In this document: positions 6,040 to 8,434 of the stretch, one piece after another
How positions within the stretch are numbered: position 1 is the stretch's first letter
Layout: each line of letters opens with the position of its first letter
DNA from: Candidatus Cloacimonadota bacterium
GTDB taxonomy: Bacteria > Cloacimonadota > Cloacimonadia > JGIOTU-2
Assembly (NCBI GenBank): GCA_030628975.1
Contig: DAOVPZ010000040.1
Location: forward strand, 1 to 8,434
Direction: 5' to 3'
Length of the DNA stretch: 8,434 nucleotides
Notes under the pieces: model-generated
The model's input: only the letters and a program-made list of their open reading frames with translations
What the model was told of the DNA's origin: nothing
The model's database searches: none
Translations under genes and position numbers: made by a program

Positions 6040-6600
6040 TTATGATTTCTTTTTTGTAGTTACAAAAGTAATTAAAAACCTTCCTTCCATCTTTGGAGTG
6101 CTTTCAAAAGAACCAAATTCTTCTAAATCTTTTTGCAATCTTTCAAGTAAATTATAGCCCAGTTCCTTGTGAGCCATTTCCCTACCTCGAAATTGAATTG
6201 TTATTTTTACTTTATTATTCTTTTCCAAGAAATTCTTAATATGACTTAACTTAAAATTATAATCGTGTTCATCAGTTCTTGGACGGAATTTTACCTCTTT
6301 TAAATGCACAGATTGTTGTTTCTTTTTTGCTTCTTTGGCTTTCTTTGACTCATCAAATAAAAACTTACTGTAATTTATAATCTTACAAACAGGTGGATTG
6401 GCATTTGGTGCAATTTCAACTAAGTCTAAATCAAAATCATTTGCCTTATCTAATGCAACTTTAAGAGATACAATACCAAATGCTTCCTTTTCTGGACCAA
6501 TCAGCCGAACTTTGGAAACTCTAATCTGATTATTGATTCTCTTTCTGTTCTTATTTCTTTCGGGCTTTTGCCATCTTGTAGTTTTTCTACTTATAGCTAT
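6040..6600 (-). CDS. infC: Translation initiation factor IF-3, AUA start
   Basis: IF3 binds the 30S subunit, prevents premature 50S joining and proofreads start codons. The frame is open from a TAA at 6615-6613 and contains no ATG upstream of the conserved region. A strong GGAGG (6611-6607) sits 6 nt before an in-frame AUA at 6600. This gives 186 residues: a basic N-terminal tail, then RINNQIRVSKVRLIG, VEIAPNANPPVCKIINYSKF (the family's P-N-A-x-P-P-V-C block), a lysine-rich linker, and the C-domain from HLKEVKFRPRTDEHDYNFKL to the end. A GTG at 6309 would cut off the whole N-domain. Non-AUG starts such as AUU are known for infC and allow IF3 to repress its own synthesis, so AUA fits the biology. 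An AUG at 6605 gives only Met-Glu-stop. The family is certain; the exact start is strong but inferred. Confidence 0.93.
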   Translation of the reverse strand: MAISRKTTRWQKPERNKNRKRINNQIRVSKVRLIGPEKEAFGIVSLKVALDKANDFDLDLVEIAPNANPPVCKIINYSKFLFDESKKAKEAKKKQQSVHLKEVKFRPRTDEHDYNFKLSHIKNFLEKNNKVKITIQFRGREMAHKELGYNLLERLQKDLEEFGSFESTPKMEGRFLITFVTTKKKS

Positions 6601-6717
6601 TCCATACCTCCATTAAAAAAGTGAGCAACTGCCGCTCACTTCTTTTATAATTTTTTTATTTGACCTTATTAGCAGCTCTTGGCGCCATAAGGTAGAAACT
6701 CGCAGTTCCTTTTTTAT
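6601..6717 (-). promoter_or_regulatory. Structured leader / attenuator upstream of infC
   Basis: This 5' leader of about 117 nt contains three structures. Hairpin A: GGAACU (6709-6704) with AGUUUC (6700-6695). Hairpin B: ACCUUAU (6693-6687) with AUAAGGU (6669-6663), extended inward by G-C and G-U pairs. Hairpin C is the terminator described separately. GCUGCU in the 3' half of B (6676-6671) can instead pair with AGCGGC in the 5' arm of the terminator (6636-6631). AACUGC in A (6707-6702) is complementary to GCAGUU in the terminator loop (6632-6627). Mutually exclusive pairings imply regulated read-through. In Bacillus, L20 controls the same operon by leader attenuation, so L20 is the natural candidate ligand; IF3 control acts separately through the start codon. 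The 5' end is estimated from the promoter. Confidence 0.65.
6615..6645 (-). terminator. Intrinsic terminator just upstream of infC
   Basis: GTGAGC (6639-6634) pairs with GCTCAC (6626-6621) around a GGCAGTT loop. The stem extends by AA/TT and further A-U pairs, and six T follow (6620-6615). The hairpin ends only 3-4 nt before the GGAGG of infC, so it can block transcription and also sits close to the ribosome binding site. With no gene ending immediately upstream on this strand, it acts as an attenuator in a leader rather than an end-of-gene terminator. Confidence 0.8.
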
Positions 6718-6723
6718 TGATGC

Positions 6724-6753
6724 TATATATAAAAATTATATAAAAGGCGTCAA
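6724..6753 (-). promoter_or_regulatory. Promoter of the infC operon
   Basis: On the minus strand TTGACG (6753-6748) matches the -35 consensus at five of six bases. TATATA -10 candidates follow at 16 bp (6731-6726) or 18 bp (6729-6724). Transcription would start near 6717. A perfect TATAAT at 6740-6735 is too close to this -35 and has no good -35 of its own. Divergent from the promoter of the plus-strand secreted protein. Confidence 0.6.
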
Positions 6754-6803
6754 GAATTTCTGATAATTAGAATTATTTTTATGTAAGAATTCTTTCTAAA
6801 ACT

Positions 6804-6831
6804 TTGACATAAATTCCTCAAATATCATTAT
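6804..6831 (+). promoter_or_regulatory. Promoter of the plus-strand secreted repeat protein
   Basis: A perfect TTGACA (6804-6809) is followed after 16 bp by CATTAT (6826-6831), a four-of-six -10 match, placing the start of transcription near 6838. The resulting leader of about 17 nt contains AAGGAG (6844-6849) before the ATG at 6855. The intergenic region therefore holds two divergent promoters about 50 bp apart. Confidence 0.5.
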
Positions 6832-6854
6832 TTAACTGCCAATAAGGAGTTGAG

Positions 6855-8434
6855 ATGAAAAAAATATTTTTAATAGTTCTAACTTCTTTCTTAATGAATT
6901 TTCTGGTTGCTAATGATTTCCATCCATTAGATATCTTACAAGAAACACACATCGATTCCGCTTTATCCAAAATCAAAATGACCAGAAATGATGTTACCTT
7001 TAATTTTAATCTTACACAAGCTGATACATTCCGACTCTCTTTAATAAATCAATTATTCAAAAAACCTTTATCTACCTTTAGTGTTTGCGATTCAATTGCT
7101 GAATATCATTTTCAAAATATGAATAATCTCGATTCTCTCATCTATTTTGATTCAAAACTTTTGGATATTGAAATAATAATTGATAGCATTTTCCCCTCTA
7201 AAGAACATCAATTTGAAATTTCATTCGAAGAACTTCATCCTATTAATAAAAAGATTTTAGCTGAAATATTAAAAGAACTTCCTGAGATTATAACCAATAT
7301 CAATTTAGCATTTTCCAAATTTTCAGAAGAGGAAATGAAATTTCTCAGAGAATATACAAAAAATTATTTTTTACAACCTGAAGATATTCAAGATAAAACT
7401 CTTAAAGAACTTAAAGATGCAGAAATGGAAGCCAGAGAGACTAACAAAAAATTCGGAAAAATTGCATCAAAATTAGAAAGAAAAAGTTTGATTAAAGGAG
7501 CACTCTTAACTTCTCAACTTATTTCTGAAATAGATAGTTTGGTTTTTCATGCAAAAGATTCTTTATTTTTTAATGATGAAATTGAATTTGAAACCAAATT
7601 TGGAAAAATTGCAATAAATCCTTCAAACGAATCAAATCTTGTTGCCGACGCTTCAAAGCTATGGCGACGGAGCGAAGACTACATTTTTATTATAGATTAT
7701 TCGGATAACGATATATACAAACTTTCTCAGATTAGCAATTTTCGAGTAATATTAGATTATTCAGGAGATGATATTTACACTGGAGAGGATTTCTGCCTTG
7801 GTGCCGGTTACTTTGGATTAAATTTTTTGATTGATTATAAAGGTGATGATTTATATTCAGCAAAAAATTATTCACAAGGAATCGGTTATTTTGGAATAGG
7901 AATTTTATCTGACAAACAAGGTGATGACAAATACTTCGCAGAGAATATGGTACAAGGTGGTGGAGCTTATGGAATCGGGCTTTTGCTCGATAATGATGGA
8001 AATGATTCCTATGAATGCTGTCTCTATGGACAGGGTTTTGGTTTCTGCTGGGGTTTTGGAGGTCTTATAGACAATTCTGGAAATGACAACTATCTTGTAA
8101 CACAAAAATATGTTGATATACTTCGCTATGACGAGCATTTTGAAAGTCTTTCGCAAGGATTTGGATATGGTATGAGACCATATTATTCTGGAGGAATTGG
8201 CATCCTGGCTGATAAAAAAGGAAATGATAATTACTTTTCAGATATTTATGGTCAAGGAGTTGCGTATTGGTATGCATTAGGTGGACTTATTGACAAAGAA
8301 GGACATGACCATTATGTATCTTATCAATATGCACAGGGTTCTGGAGTTCATCTTGCTTTTGGTGCATTGATTGATTACTTTGGGAATGATAACTATGTCG
8401 CAAAAGGAGTTTCCCAGGGTTGTGGACATGATTA
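6855..8434 (+). CDS. Secreted protein with 26-27-residue tandem repeats (C-terminus beyond window)
   Basis: I do not recognise a named family. AAGGAG lies 5 nt before the ATG, and 526 codons are visible before the window ends. A signal peptide is clear: MKK, a hydrophobic core IFLIVLTSFLMNFLV, and probable cleavage after LVA (residue 19). Residues 20-260 are mostly alpha-helical and polar, with a charged stretch near 165-210. From residue 281 onward Asp/Gly/Tyr-rich repeats begin. The clear array starts at 301, 327, 353, 379, 406, 453, 480 and 507, each opening with D-x-x-G-(N/D/H)-D-x-Y and centred on Q-G-x-G-x-x-x-G-x-G-x-L. The unit from 406 carries about 20 extra residues. The spacing and Asp/Gly pattern suggest a stacked beta (beta-helix or solenoid) domain, perhaps binding calcium, exposed outside the cytoplasm. 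It differs from the 9-residue RTX repeat. Residues 264-275 are encoded by a GC-rich insert. Function unknown. Confidence 0.85.
   Translation, partial: MKKIFLIVLTSFLMNFLVANDFHPLDILQETHIDSALSKIKMTRNDVTFNFNLTQADTFRLSLINQLFKKPLSTFSVCDSIAEYHFQNMNNLDSLIYFDSKLLDIEIIIDSIFPSKEHQFEISFEELHPINKKILAEILKELPEIITNINLAFSKFSEEEMKFLREYTKNYFLQPEDIQDKTLKELKDAEMEARETNKKFGKIASKLERKSLIKGALLTSQLISEIDSLVFHAKDSLFFNDEIEFETKFGKIAINPSNESNLVADASKLWRRSEDYIFIIDYSDNDIYKLSQISNFRVILDYSGDDIYTGEDFCLGAGYFGLNFLIDYKGDDLYSAKNYSQGIGYFGIGILSDKQGDDKYFAENMVQGGGAYGIGLLLDNDGNDSYECCLYGQGFGFCWGFGGLIDNSGNDNYLVTQKYVDILRYDEHFESLSQGFGYGMRPYYSGGIGILADKKGNDNYFSDIYGQGVAYWYALGGLIDKEGHDHYVSYQYAQGSGVHLAFGALIDYFGNDNYVAKGVSQGCGHD
7644..7679 (+). repeat. 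GC-rich in-frame insert within the secreted-protein gene
   Basis: A 36-bp block, 22 of 36 bases G or C, stands out in otherwise strongly AT-rich coding sequence. It equals 12 codons exactly (ADASKLWRRSED) and uses CGA and CGG, arginine codons that are scarce in the neighbouring frame. It lies at the border between the helical region and the beta repeats. It has weak self-complementarity (CTTC ... GAAG). It resembles palindromic repeat elements that insert in frame into genes, but copies elsewhere cannot be checked here. Confidence 0.45.
7755..8434 (+). repeat. Array of tandem coding repeats (78-81 bp units)
   Basis: The DNA encodes seven full units and one partial unit of 26 or 27 residues, with one expanded unit of 47 residues at 8070-8210. 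Units share D-x-x-G-N-D-x-Y and Q-G-x-G but differ freely in DNA sequence, so they are old protein-level repeats under selection for structure rather than recent duplications. The array continues past the right edge. Confidence 0.8.

Noticed and set aside
6040..6309. infC starting at GTG 6309
   Set aside because: The frame is open much further upstream and encodes the conserved IF3 N-domain; a GGAGG site fits an AUA at 6600.
6603..6605. ATG near the infC ribosome binding site as the start codon
   Set aside because: It is out of frame, meets a stop after two codons, and is only 1 nt from GGAGG.
6735..6740. Perfect TATAAT as the infC -10 box
   Set aside because: Only 7 bp from the TTGACG, and no good -35 exists at the right distance upstream.
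7905..8277. Two minus-strand open frames opposite the secreted repeat protein
   Set aside because: They overlap each other and the long plus-strand gene, whose repeats show clear protein-level selection.
7755..8434. CRISPR array or recent tandem DNA duplication
   Set aside because: Periodicity is in the protein; the DNA of the units differs too much and there are no uniform repeats with spacers.

Overview
The window is an AT-rich bacterial segment with short intergenic gaps and recognisable Shine-Dalgarno sites. Almost everything from the left edge to about 6.7 kb lies on the minus strand. Read in that direction it is a translation and cell-division cluster: leader/attenuator - infC - rpmI - (decayed insert) - rplT - pheS - pheT - small coiled-coil gene - zapA - 6S-like RNA - rny (partial). 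The gene order and protein sequences are clearly bacterial. The lineage cannot be fixed from sequence alone. The AT richness, the rny/zapA/6S neighbourhood and the tandem-repeat secreted protein suggest an uncultured Gram-negative candidate phylum (Cloacimonadota- or Marinimicrobia-like), which is a low-confidence inference.

Right part, minus strand (about 6040-6753): infC has no in-frame ATG. A strong GGAGG site points to an AUA start at 6600, which lengthens the obvious open frame by about 97 codons and restores a full IF3 N-domain. Upstream is a leader of roughly 117 nt with a promoter, two hairpins and an intrinsic terminator that ends only a few bases before the ribosome binding site. 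Leader segments are complementary to the terminator's 5' arm and to its loop. This is the architecture of a transcription attenuator for the infC-rpmI-rplT operon.

Middle (about 3799-5751): rpmI and rplT are separated by 404 bp that hold the broken remains of a four-helix-bundle (S23 / 23S rRNA intervening-sequence-protein type) gene. Its centre is lost and replaced by a short inverted-repeat element, and an 11-bp inverted repeat flanks the whole. pheS follows rplT after 5 bp. pheS and pheT, usually tightly packed, are separated by 161 bp that contain a degenerate intergenic repeat.

Left part (1-1390): the stop of pheT overlaps the start of a 118-residue coiled-coil gene, which is followed by zapA. 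Between zapA and rny lies a structured, U-tailed RNA with a long closing stem, best explained as 6S RNA. Its 5' end is complementary to the rny ribosome binding site.

Right edge, plus strand (6855-8434): a divergent gene encodes a secreted protein with an N-terminal helical region and at least seven tandem repeats of 26-27 residues (D-x-x-G-N/D-D-x-Y ... Q-G-x-G). It runs off the window. A GC-rich 36-bp block sits exactly in frame inside it and looks like an inserted repeat.
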